Shown piece by piece: positions 26,882 to 35,322 of a stretch of 64,000 nucleotides of DNA. The notes under the pieces are model-generated. The model was not told where the DNA came from. It did no database searches and worked only from the letters and a program-made list of their open reading frames with translations. Every line of letters starts with the position of its first letter. Positions within the stretch are counted from its first letter, which is position 1. This DNA comes from Mesolinea sp040770225. GTDB lineage: Bacteria > Chloroflexota > Anaerolineae > Anaerolineales > Anaerolineaceae. The position numbers and the translations under genes were made by a program. The DNA is taken from assembly GCA_040770225.1 (NCBI GenBank), contig JAXGJN010000003.1, forward strand, positions 124,001 to 188,000, given 5' to 3'.

Positions 26882-28081
26882 ATGAAGAAAACAAGTCGAG
26901 TTTTGTTAACTATTTTAACCATTGCAGTTTTTATTTCAGCATGCTCCACAGGTTCTCCCGCAGCTCCCGCGGAACCTGAACCACAAGCAAATGGCGAAAA
27001 GACCGGCGAAACACTGAAGATTGGTGTTGTCAGCCCTATGTCAGGACCAGGTGCCACGGCAGGTAAATACATCACCAATGGTGTAAAACTCATTGAAGAG
27101 AAACTCAAAGCAGAAGGTGGTCTTTTGGTTGGTGACACTCGTTATCCAATCGAGTTTGTCTATGAAGATAACGAAGCCAAAGAGGAAACGACTACAAACG
27201 TTTATCAAAAACTGATCAATCAGGACAACGTGATTGGTATTGTTGGCCCTGATATGTCAAAAGCGATTCTTGCAGCTGGCCCAATTGCCCAATCTGCTGG
27301 TGTTGTTGCAGTCGGTACATTTACTACCAACGAGGCTGTTACCCAGGTCGGTGATTACATTTTCCGTGCCTGTTTCATTGATCCGTTCCAGGGCCGCGCG
27401 GCGGCTACATATGCCTGGGACACAGGCTATAAAACCGCTGCAGTCATTTACAACAATGCTGATGCCTATTCAAAGGGTCTGTATGAAAACTTTGAACTCG
27501 CATTTACCGAATTGGGTGGCGAGGTTGTTGAGGTTCAGGCTTATAGCGGTTCGGATATCAAAGACTATAACGTCCAGTTGACAAAGATCAAAGCTGCTAA
27601 CCCCGAAGTTGTGTTCATCCCCAACATGTTCACCGAAATTCCACTACAGGTTCGCCAGGCTCGTGAACTTGGCATAACTGCTCCATTTATCGGTGGTGAT
27701 TCCATGGACGCTCCTGAGGTTGCACAACTGGCCGGCTTCGAAAATATCGCAGGTACCGCCTACGTTTCTGCTTTTTCACCTGATAATCCTGATCCAGTGG
27801 CTCAGGAATTTGTGAAGGCCTTTAACGACGCCTATGGTATGAACCCCAACTCCAATGCTGTTTTAGCATACGAAGCTACAATGATGATTCTGGAATCTAT
27901 CAAAAACGCAGCTACGATCGATCGCAAGGGAGTTCGAGATGCAATGGCTTCTCTTAAAGATTTACACCTTCCTTCCGGTACGATCACGGTTGGTCCAGAT
28001 CGCAACCCAATCAAGGGTGCTGCGATTTTAATGTACAATGCCGAAGGCGTTCCTGAGTTTGTTGTCAACGTCAATCCTTAA
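26882..28081 (+). CDS. Liv-type ABC transporter substrate-binding lipoprotein
   Basis: Extracellular binding protein of the branched-chain amino acid/amide transporter family (type I fold). Lipobox ISAC (Cys21), Pro/Ala linker, then KIGVVSPMSGPGATAGK and IGIVGPDMSKAILAAGP typical of the two-lobed receptor. The mature protein is 379 residues, normal. GGAGG lies six bases before the ATG. The gene leads an operon with two permeases and two ATPases. The family binds not only Leu/Ile/Val but also amides, urea and aromatic acids, so with these neighbours a sugar-acid or amino-acid-like ligand is possible. Confidence 0.93.
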   Translation: MKKTSRVLLTILTIAVFISACSTGSPAAPAEPEPQANGEKTGETLKIGVVSPMSGPGATAGKYITNGVKLIEEKLKAEGGLLVGDTRYPIEFVYEDNEAKEETTTNVYQKLINQDNVIGIVGPDMSKAILAAGPIAQSAGVVAVGTFTTNEAVTQVGDYIFRACFIDPFQGRAAATYAWDTGYKTAAVIYNNADAYSKGLYENFELAFTELGGEVVEVQAYSGSDIKDYNVQLTKIKAANPEVVFIPNMFTEIPLQVRQARELGITAPFIGGDSMDAPEVAQLAGFENIAGTAYVSAFSPDNPDPVAQEFVKAFNDAYGMNPNSNAVLAYEATMMILESIKNAATIDRKGVRDAMASLKDLHLPSGTITVGPDRNPIKGAAILMYNAEGVPEFVVNVNP

Positions 28082-28096
28082 TACTCGGTAGACCAC

Positions 28097-28124
28097 ACAG
28101 CCATGCCCTCAAGGGCATGGCTGT
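28097..28124 (+). terminator. Hairpin between binding protein and permease genes
   Basis: Perfect 12-bp stem ACAGCCATGCCC / GGGCATGGCTGT with TCAA loop, followed by only a weak T-run (ttctta). Such intra-operon hairpins often give more binding protein than permease by partial termination or mRNA stabilisation. Confidence 0.65.
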
Positions 28125-28154
28125 TTCTTAAATGAATATCGGAAAAGGAGGAGA

Positions 28155-29060
28155 ATGACTACTTTTTTCCAACTATTAATTTATGGTTTGCAGCTTGGCA
28201 GCGTTTATGCCTTGCTGGCTTTAGGTTACACCATGGTTTATGGGATTGTGGGCATGATCAACTTTGCCCACGGCGATTTTCTAATGATTGGTGCGCTTTC
28301 CACTGTTTTTCTTGCCATGGCTTTCATGAGTACCAGTGGGACTCTCTCTGCTTTACAGGTAATAGCAATCATTCTCATTGCCATGATTGGAACCGGATTG
28401 GTTGGTGTGATCGTTGAGGCAGTTGCATATAAACCCTTACGTGATCGTCCGAGAATGACCGCCCTGATCACTGCTGTAGGGGTTTCCATGTTTCTGCAAA
28501 ACTTTCCCCGCGCTTTACCTTTCATTGGTCCTAACCCGCGCCCATTCCCCAGACTTTTTCCGCTCATTCAATACAACATCGGTGGCGTGACAATCACTTC
28601 AACGCAATTAATCATGTTGTTCTTGTCTCTTCTGCTAATGTTCATACTCTACTATGTCGTAAACAAGACGCCCTTGGGCGCTCAAATGAGGGCAGTCAGC
28701 ATGGACAAGGATGCCGCGCTGCTGATGGGAATTAACATCAATGTCATTATTTCCATGACCTTCTTTATTGGAGCGGCTCTTGCATCGTCCAGTGGTATTT
28801 TTTATGCCAGCATCTATCCCCAGGTAGATGTTTACATGGGGGGCTGGCTTGGAACCAAGTCGTTTATCGCGGCAGTACTCGGTGGAATTGGCGATATCCG
28901 CGGAGCCATGTTAGGTGGTTTCATCCTTGGGATATCCGAAATTTTCGCCACTTCCATTAATTCCAATTTTGGATACATGATCGGTTTTATAGTACTCATC
29001 TTGATATTGCTCTTTAAACCTGCTGGCTTGTTGGGCAAATTTTCCATTGAAAAAGTTTAG
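28155..29060 (+). CDS. Liv-type ABC transporter permease (LivH family)
   Basis: Inner-membrane permease of 301 residues with about eight hydrophobic segments. LivH signatures: YGLQLGSVYALLALGYTMVY at the start, GMINFAHGDFLMIGA, and the conserved loop GAQMRAVSMDKDAALLMGIN that contacts the ATPase, then AAVLGGIGDIRGAMLGGFILG. GGAGGAG precedes the ATG. It pairs with the LivM-type permease that follows after nine bases. Confidence 0.92.
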   Translation: MTTFFQLLIYGLQLGSVYALLALGYTMVYGIVGMINFAHGDFLMIGALSTVFLAMAFMSTSGTLSALQVIAIILIAMIGTGLVGVIVEAVAYKPLRDRPRMTALITAVGVSMFLQNFPRALPFIGPNPRPFPRLFPLIQYNIGGVTITSTQLIMLFLSLLLMFILYYVVNKTPLGAQMRAVSMDKDAALLMGININVIISMTFFIGAALASSSGIFYASIYPQVDVYMGGWLGTKSFIAAVLGGIGDIRGAMLGGFILGISEIFATSINSNFGYMIGFIVLILILLFKPAGLLGKFSIEKV

Positions 29061-29069
29061 GAGGTTGAA

Positions 29070-30089
29070 TTGAAAATCCCTAAACATCTAAGTAAGAGCG
29101 TCTTGCCCATTATTGGTTTTGCTGCCATTTATGGTTTGATCATGCTGCTCAAATCTTTTGGTATAGCAAACAACTACCACATTCAAATTCTGATGTTTGC
29201 CGGAGTGAACATCATGATGACCCTTAGTCTAAACGTGGTGAATGGATTTACAGGCCAGTTCTCAATCGGTCATGCGGGTTTCATGTCACTTGGAGCTTAT
29301 GGATCTGCAATTATCACTACCTTGCTCTTGAAACCAAGTGTAATTCCCTCATCGATGCAGATTCCTGTTTTTTTGCTGAGTCTCTTCATTGGCGGTCTGG
29401 TGGCGGCACTAGTAGGTTTTTTGATCGGCTTGCCTACTTTAAAACTTAAGGGCGATTACCTGGCAATTGTAACTTTAGCCTTTGGTGAAATTGTCAGGGC
29501 TGGCTTAAGGCTGATCGAACCCATTGGGGCTGCCAGGGGCATGATCGGCGTTCCGACCTATGCTAATCTCGCATGGATTTTTACTTTTGTGGCTTTAACC
29601 TTGTTTGTGGTCAGAAATGTCATCTACTCTCGCTATGGGCGTGCCTGGATTGCTATTCGCGACAATGAAATTGCTGCTGAAGCCATGGGAATCGATACTA
29701 CCCGTTATAAAATCATTTCTTTTACCTTTTCTGCTTTCATTGCCGGAGTTGCAGGCGGATTGTACGCACATGTGGTTTCCTTCATCCAACCTGACACCTT
29801 TAGTTTTGTCAAATCCTCAGACCTTTTAGTCTTTCTCTATGCAGGCGGTAGCGGTTCTTTGACAGGATCGATTGTAGGTGCACTATTGCTTACCGCTCTG
29901 CCCGAAGCTTTGCGATTCCTGGCTTCCTGGCGTCTGGTGATCTATGCGCTGGTTCTTATCATCGTAATGCTTTACCGCCCTAAGGGTCTCACAGGCGGTT
30001 ACGAATTACCTTTCCTCAGAATTCACCGCAAAGAGTTGTATGAAGGCGCAGCGGATCCTACTGTACCAGAAGCTGAAGAAGGGGAATAA
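29070..30089 (+). CDS. Liv-type ABC transporter permease (LivM family)
   Basis: Second permease, 339 residues. LivM landmarks: LNVVNGFTGQFSIGHAGFMS, LPTLKLKGDYLAIVTLAFGE, the ATPase-contact loop SRYGRAWIAIRDNEIAAEAM, and GGSGSLTGSIVGA. The TTG start is accepted because AGGAGG overlaps the end of the preceding gene five bases before it. The hydrophilic C-terminus is rich in Glu. Confidence 0.92.
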   Translation: MKIPKHLSKSVLPIIGFAAIYGLIMLLKSFGIANNYHIQILMFAGVNIMMTLSLNVVNGFTGQFSIGHAGFMSLGAYGSAIITTLLLKPSVIPSSMQIPVFLLSLFIGGLVAALVGFLIGLPTLKLKGDYLAIVTLAFGEIVRAGLRLIEPIGAARGMIGVPTYANLAWIFTFVALTLFVVRNVIYSRYGRAWIAIRDNEIAAEAMGIDTTRYKIISFTFSAFIAGVAGGLYAHVVSFIQPDTFSFVKSSDLLVFLYAGGSGSLTGSIVGALLLTALPEALRFLASWRLVIYALVLIIVMLYRPKGLTGGYELPFLRIHRKELYEGAADPTVPEAEEGE

Positions 30090-30091
30090 CC

Positions 30092-30871
30092 ATGGCGACA
30101 ATATTAAGTATCAAAAATCTCACTATAAAGTTTGGTGGTCTTGTTGCAGTCGAAGATTTTTCGGCTGATGTGCAAGAAGGGGAATTACTGGCAATTATTG
30201 GTCCAAATGGTGCAGGGAAAACGACTGTTTTCAATATGCTGACAGGTATCTATAAACCAACATCCGGAACTATTGAAATGGAAGGAAAGAACCTTGTTGG
30301 GTTGCGACCTAATCAATTTGCTGCTAATGGGCTTGCCAGAACCTTCCAGAACATCCGCTTGTTCCACAATGCGACTGTTGTTGACAATATCAAGATGGCT
30401 TACACACTTCACAGCTTGGAACAGTTTTTTCCTGCTTTGTTGCGAACAAAGTCCATTGTGGAACAAGAACGCGAGCTTGATATCGAAGTGATGAGATTGC
30501 TGAAGATTTTTAACCTTGATCAACAGTCTGATCTGCTCTCTAAAAACCTGCCTTATGGACCTCAAAGAAAACTTGAAATAGTTAGAGCAATGATGCTCAA
30601 GCCTAAAATTTTACTTTTAGACGAACCTGTAGCGGGTATGAATGCTGTTGAAATCGATGAAATTGCGTCACTGATCAGACGGATACGCGAAAAATTTAAT
30701 ATGACAATTATTCTTATTGAACACCATATGAATTTTGTCATGCCACTGGCTGATCGGATTAAAGTGCTCGACTTTGGCAGAACCATCGCTGAAGGAAATC
30801 CTGCCGAGATCCAACGCAATCCTAAAGTGATTGAAGCTTATCTTGGAGGAGGTTACAATGCCATTGCTTGA
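30092..30871 (+). CDS. Liv-type ABC transporter ATPase (LivG family)
   Basis: 259-residue ATPase: Walker A GPNGAGKTT, the LivG-type signature LPYGPQRKLEIVRA in place of LSGGQ, Walker B ILLLDEPVAGMN, H-loop IEHHMNFVM. The start follows the LivM stop by two bases, and the end overlaps the next ATPase gene by 14 bases. Confidence 0.93.
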   Translation: MATILSIKNLTIKFGGLVAVEDFSADVQEGELLAIIGPNGAGKTTVFNMLTGIYKPTSGTIEMEGKNLVGLRPNQFAANGLARTFQNIRLFHNATVVDNIKMAYTLHSLEQFFPALLRTKSIVEQERELDIEVMRLLKIFNLDQQSDLLSKNLPYGPQRKLEIVRAMMLKPKILLLDEPVAGMNAVEIDEIASLIRRIREKFNMTIILIEHHMNFVMPLADRIKVLDFGRTIAEGNPAEIQRNPKVIEAYLGGGYNAIA

Positions 30872-31568
30872 AGTAAATGATCTGTCCGTATCCTATGGAG
30901 CGATCGAAGCGGTGAGAGGTGTCTCTTTCTATGTTGAACAGGGAGAGATTCTTGCGTTAATTGGTGCAAACGGCGCAGGGAAGACTACCATTCTTCGGAC
31001 TATTTCCGGGCTCGAAAAGGCGAAATCCGGAAGTATTCGACTTGATGGCATTGAACTAACTAAACTCCCTGCTCATAAGCATGTTGAGTTAGGCATCGCA
31101 CATGTTCCTGAGGGTAGACGCGTTTTCAGCAAACTTTCTGTTCAGCAAAATTTACTCCTAGGGGCAAAAACAGTCAAGGATCGCACGATTGTCGATACAA
31201 CGATGGAACGAGTATATTCTCTCTTTCCGAGGTTAAAGGAACGCAGACAACAGCTGGCTGGCACACTCTCTGGAGGTGAACAGCAAATGCTTGCATTGGG
31301 CAGAGGCTTGATGACCAACGCCAGAATCATGCTGTTAGATGAGCCTTCTATGGGTTTGGCTCCGATTATTGTTGAAGATATCTTCAGGATAATCAAACAA
31401 ATCAACGAAACTGGCACAAGCATATTGTTAAATGAACAAAACGCCTTCATGGCACTTAATGTAGCTTCAAGGGCATACCTGATGGAAACTGGCAAGATTG
31501 TTCTCTCAGGCAATTCAGCCGACCTGTTGAAAAATGAACAGGTAAAAGCGGCTTATCTTGGAGCATAA
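30858..31568 (+). CDS. Liv-type ABC transporter ATPase (LivF family)
   Basis: 236-residue ATPase with Walker A GANGAGKTT, signature LSGGEQQMLALGRGL, Walker B IMLLDEPSMGLAP. The ATG at 30858 is chosen because GGAGGAGG lies about six bases upstream; a longer frame from 30831 would add residues not found in LivF. Confidence 0.93.
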   Translation: MPLLEVNDLSVSYGAIEAVRGVSFYVEQGEILALIGANGAGKTTILRTISGLEKAKSGSIRLDGIELTKLPAHKHVELGIAHVPEGRRVFSKLSVQQNLLLGAKTVKDRTIVDTTMERVYSLFPRLKERRQQLAGTLSGGEQQMLALGRGLMTNARIMLLDEPSMGLAPIIVEDIFRIIKQINETGTSILLNEQNAFMALNVASRAYLMETGKIVLSGNSADLLKNEQVKAAYLGA

Positions 31569-31581
31569 AAGGAGAATTACT

Positions 31582-32739
31582 ATGAAACTATCGAACTTAG
31601 CACGCAATATGGGAGGTTCGGCGATCCGGGCAATGTACAATGAAGCCCTAAAAATGACCGACACCGTGAGCTTCACGGTAGGCGAACCTGATTTCATCAC
31701 GCCACAAGTAGTGATAGATGAGGCTTGTGATGCCTGGCAACGCGGACTGACTCATTACACACCTAATGCAGGTATTCCAGAATTACGCCAAGCCATTGCT
31801 GAGTACCATAAAGACGATCTTAAACCTGATTTTCAGAGTGAAATACTAGTGACCTGTGGTGCGATGGAATCATTGCAATTAGCCCTCCTTACGTTGGCGG
31901 ATCCTGCTGATGAAGTAATTCTGATTACTCCGGCATGGGCGAATTATTTTGGTCATATTGCAATGTGTGGGGCACAACTTAAAGAAGTTCGTGTTACTGA
32001 GGAAACAGATTTTGTTCCTACTGTCGAACAGGTTCGCCAAGCCATAACGCCCAAAACCAAGCTGATTATGATTAATTCTCCTTCCAATCCAACAGGTGCG
32101 GTCATTGACGCAGAGACCCTGAAGGGATTGGCTGAGTTGGTCGTTGAGCACGACTTGTTCGCTATTTCCGATGAAATCTATAGCAGGCTGGTTTATGACA
32201 GATTGAAATATACCAGCATTACTTCTTTCCCTGGGATGCGGGAAAGAACGGTATATATAAGCGGGTTTTCAAAGATGTTTGCCATGACAGGCTGGCGGTT
32301 GGGATATACAATCGCTAATCCCGATATCATCCGCGCCATGACAAAACTTCATGAAAACAGTGCTTCTTGTTTACCAGCACCTACTCAACTGGCTGGTGCC
32401 AGGGCTCTACGAGATTGCCAGGACGATGTGGACCGCATGCGCGATATATATGAAAAACGCAGAAACCTGATATTTGACCTTGTCAGTGATATGCCTGGTG
32501 TAAAAGTGAAAAAACCTAAGGGGGCTTTTTATCTGTTTGTTAGCATCAAAGAGTTAGGAATAAAATCCGCTGATTTCTGTATGGACCTACTCCGAAAAAC
32601 AGGTGTTGTTACTGTTCCTGGCACTGGGTTTGGTGATGCTGGTGAAGGATACATTCGTATCACGTATGCTACCTCCGATGAGAATATTATTGAAGGAATG
32701 CGTAGAATGAAGCAATATCTTGTTGAGAAAGTGGGGTAA
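31582..32739 (+). CDS. Class I PLP-dependent aminotransferase (AspC-like)
   Basis: 385 residues. PLP site: SGFSKMFAMTGWRLGY with the Schiff-base Lys; NSPSNPTG and SDEIYS also typical of fold type I. The C-terminal Arg for substrate carboxylate lies in GYIRITYA. AAAGGAGAA precedes the ATG at 31582. Its presence in a keto-deoxy sugar acid locus is unusual and suggests that an amino acid or amino sugar acid enters the pathway by transamination; the substrate is unknown. Confidence 0.88.
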   Translation: MKLSNLARNMGGSAIRAMYNEALKMTDTVSFTVGEPDFITPQVVIDEACDAWQRGLTHYTPNAGIPELRQAIAEYHKDDLKPDFQSEILVTCGAMESLQLALLTLADPADEVILITPAWANYFGHIAMCGAQLKEVRVTEETDFVPTVEQVRQAITPKTKLIMINSPSNPTGAVIDAETLKGLAELVVEHDLFAISDEIYSRLVYDRLKYTSITSFPGMRERTVYISGFSKMFAMTGWRLGYTIANPDIIRAMTKLHENSASCLPAPTQLAGARALRDCQDDVDRMRDIYEKRRNLIFDLVSDMPGVKVKKPKGAFYLFVSIKELGIKSADFCMDLLRKTGVVTVPGTGFGDAGEGYIRITYATSDENIIEGMRRMKQYLVEKVG

Positions 32740-32740
32740 T

Positions 32741-33700
32741 ATGACAGATATATTGGATCAGGTTTCGGCTATAGGGCTCGTCCCAGTCATTGCCAGTGTT
32801 AATAGTGTTGAGGATGCGGCTCCGTTGGGGAAAGCATTATCTGATGGTGGCATCCCCGTTGCAGAAATTACCTTCCGAATGCCAAAGGCGGAGAATGTTA
32901 TCGCCGCGATGGTCGACAACGTTCCAGATCTCCTGGTAGGGGCAGGGACAGTAATAAATACCGAACAAGCCGATCTTGCCATAGCTGCAGGAGCCAGATT
33001 CCTGGTTGCACCAGCTTTAAACGAGAGAGTTGTCAGGCATTGCCAGCAAAAAGGCGTACCGATAATTCCTGGCATTGCCACTCCATCTGAATTAGATAAG
33101 GCAATCGAAATGGGCTTGAATTTGGTAAAATTTTTCCCTGCAGAACAGATAGGTGGATTGGCTGCATTGAAAGCTTTTTGTGGTCCATATAAAGGTGTAA
33201 AGTTCATCCCAACTGGCGGTATCTCACTAGAGAACCTGGCAAGTTACCTAGCTTTTGATCGTATTGCCGCCTGTGGGGGTACCTTTATGTTGGGAAAAAA
33301 TGTCGAAATTCAGAACTGGTCGGGTATCACCGATTTGTGCCGGCAAGCGGTTTCAAACATGTTAGGACTGGAGCTGGTCCATGTGGGAGCGAACACACCT
33401 GACCCTGAAACCGCATTGAGTTCAGCCATGCGGTTCTCGGAACTATTTCACTTTTCAGATCCCAAAGTGGGCAATAGTTCCATCTTTACTGGGACAGTCA
33501 TTGAGTTTATGAAATCGCCCTACCTCGGAAAGAATGGTCATATTGCGCTTAAGACAAATTCCTTGGATCGTGCGGTAAGTTATCTTACTGCAATGGGTGT
33601 TCAGTTTAATAAAGAATCTGAAAAAAGGGATGCCAGCGGAAAACTCAAAGCAATCTACATCAGGGAAGAAATCGCAGGATTTGCGATCCACCTGGCTTAA
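32741..33700 (+). CDS. KDPG/KHG aldolase fused to a VOC-like domain
   Basis: 319 residues. Residues 1-205 are an Eda-type aldolase with Glu42, Arg46 (AEITFR) and Schiff-base Lys130 (LNLVKFFPAE). Residues about 211-319 form a second domain beginning ELVHVGANTPDPETALSSAM and with KNGHIALKTNSLDRAVSYL, which looks like a vicinal-oxygen-chelate (glyoxalase-like) half module. Similar two-domain aldolases occur in some anaerobes. The ATG follows the aminotransferase stop by one base. This copy keeps the canonical Arg that the other aldolase lacks. Confidence 0.85.
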   Translation: MTDILDQVSAIGLVPVIASVNSVEDAAPLGKALSDGGIPVAEITFRMPKAENVIAAMVDNVPDLLVGAGTVINTEQADLAIAAGARFLVAPALNERVVRHCQQKGVPIIPGIATPSELDKAIEMGLNLVKFFPAEQIGGLAALKAFCGPYKGVKFIPTGGISLENLASYLAFDRIAACGGTFMLGKNVEIQNWSGITDLCRQAVSNMLGLELVHVGANTPDPETALSSAMRFSELFHFSDPKVGNSSIFTGTVIEFMKSPYLGKNGHIALKTNSLDRAVSYLTAMGVQFNKESEKRDASGKLKAIYIREEIAGFAIHLA

Positions 33701-33713
33701 TTAAGGAGATACT

Positions 33714-34736
33714 ATGGGAAAAATTCTAACCTTTGGCGAAATCATGCTTCGTCTTATGTCAGAAGACGGGCATAGACTTCTGCAAACTAACAAACTTGAG
33801 GCGACTTTTGGTGGAGGGGAAGCCAATGTGGCTGTATCTCTTGCAAATTATGGTGAAGATGCAGCATATTTAACTTGTTTGCCGAAAAATGCAATCGGTC
33901 AGGCAGCCATTAATAGTCTGCGTTATTTTGGGGTAGATACTACCCGGATATTACGCCAGGGTGACCGCGTTGGCACTTATTTTGTCGAAAAAGGACATTC
34001 TCAGAGACCCTCTACTGTTCTTTACGATCGAAAATTTTCAGCGGTGGCTATGTCTGAGCCCAAAGACTATGATTGGGACAAATTGTTCGAAGGTGTGGAT
34101 TGGTTCCATTTCACAGGTATCACGCCGGCATTAAGCACAAGCCTGGCACAGACCTGCAAAGAAGCTCTCTTGGCTGCCAGTCAAAAAAATATTAAAGTCA
34201 GCTGCGACTTGAATTACCGGAAAAACCTCTGGAGCACTGAGCTTGCAAAAGAGATTATGTCTGCCTTGATGCCTTACGTGCACGTGTGTATTGCGAACGA
34301 AGAAGATGCCGATAAAGTTTTAGGTATTAAGGCTGAGGGCGCGGATGTGGAAGGCGGAAAACTTGATTACGAAGGGTATAAATCCGTGGCAAAACAGTTG
34401 GTTAATGCTTACGGTTTTGAGCATGTTGGTATTACCTTGAGGACTTCTATCGATGCCAATAACAACAATTGGGCTGGCATGCTTTATGACAGGAACGATA
34501 CCTACTTCTCCCGTACTTACGAAATCCGTGTCTTTGATCGAGTTGGCGGAGGGGATTCTTTCTCAGGTGGTTTGATTTACGCCTTGAAAAACAATTATGA
34601 CCCTCAAAATGCCATCGAATTTGCCGTAGCAGCTTCTTGCTTGAAGCATTCCATTGAAGGCGATTTTAACCGTGTTTCACTGTCTGAAGTTAATTCCTTG
34701 ATGAAAGGTAATGCGACTGGGCGTGTTCAAAGGTGA
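33714..34736 (+). CDS. PfkB-family sugar kinase, 2-keto-3-deoxygluconate kinase-like
   Basis: 340-residue ribokinase-fold kinase expected to phosphorylate 2-keto-3-deoxygluconate to KDPG, the aldolase substrate. PfkB signatures: the N-terminal GGGEANVAVSLANYG and the C-terminal RVGGGDSFSGGLIYAL with the catalytic Asp. KdgK-like features are SCDLNYRKNLWS and CIANEEDADKVLG. AAGGAGA precedes the ATG. Last gene of the operon, followed by a strong terminator. Confidence 0.88.
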   Translation: MGKILTFGEIMLRLMSEDGHRLLQTNKLEATFGGGEANVAVSLANYGEDAAYLTCLPKNAIGQAAINSLRYFGVDTTRILRQGDRVGTYFVEKGHSQRPSTVLYDRKFSAVAMSEPKDYDWDKLFEGVDWFHFTGITPALSTSLAQTCKEALLAASQKNIKVSCDLNYRKNLWSTELAKEIMSALMPYVHVCIANEEDADKVLGIKAEGADVEGGKLDYEGYKSVAKQLVNAYGFEHVGITLRTSIDANNNNWAGMLYDRNDTYFSRTYEIRVFDRVGGGDSFSGGLIYALKNNYDPQNAIEFAVAASCLKHSIEGDFNRVSLSEVNSLMKGNATGRVQR

Positions 34737-34825
34737 GGAAGACCTCTATTTTGGGAAATTCGTAAGATAAAATTCTTACGCATCACAATTCATGTCGCTC
34801 CGCTCAAAAAAGAGGTTTCCACAAT

Positions 34826-34860
34826 AAAGCTCACGAGAATTCGTGAGCTTTACCTTTTTA
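34826..34860 (+). terminator. Rho-independent terminator after the kinase gene
   Basis: Perfect 11-bp stem AAAGCTCACGA / TCGTGAGCTTT with GAAT loop and the T-rich tail accttttta. It lies directly next to the 3' end of the clpB remnant on the other strand and could serve both. Confidence 0.85.
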
Positions 34861-35313
34861 TCAGAATGAAAGCTTACCCCTTGAAAAAATCAAACCGCCC
34901 TTCGTCCTGTCGATCTTGATCGTTTCTCCTTCGCTGAATTCACCGCTGAGAAGCTTGAGCGCCAGGGGGTCTTGAACCTCCCGTTGAATGGCGCGTTTTA
35001 GCGGGCGGGCACCGAATTCGGGGTCATACCCCACGTCTGCCAACCACGCCCTGGCTGAGGGGCTGATTTAGAGCTTAAGACCAAGATTGGCAAGTAAATC
35101 GCTGACATGCTGCTGTTGAATACCGACAATCTCACCCAAATCCTCATGCGTGAGCGGTTTGAAGACCACAATTTCATCCACACGGTTCAAAAATTCGGGT
35201 TTGAAGAGATGTTTCAGAATACCTACAACCTCATCCCAATTAACCTCCCTGGGTTGACCGCTTTCGTCGTTCACCCACAATGGCCTACCCAGTAGCTGGG
35301 CAGGCTTGTTCAA
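34861..35313 (-). pseudogene. clpB: C-terminal remnant of ClpB chaperone with an in-frame stop
   Basis: One minus-strand frame encodes the end of ClpB: FKPEFLNRVDEIVVFKPLTH, then a TAA at 35070-35068, then in the same frame ISPSARAWLADVGYDPEFGA and RPLKRAIQREVQDPLA to the normal C-terminal region. The stop falls where ClpB usually has Glu, so one base change (GAA to TAA) explains it. Everything upstream of the last roughly 150 residues is missing; the frame is preceded by the htrA stop. ClpB is an ATP-dependent disaggregase; this piece has no ATPase core and cannot be active as such. A functional copy elsewhere is expected but not visible. Confidence 0.85.
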
Positions 35314-35322
35314 AGGAGGTTT

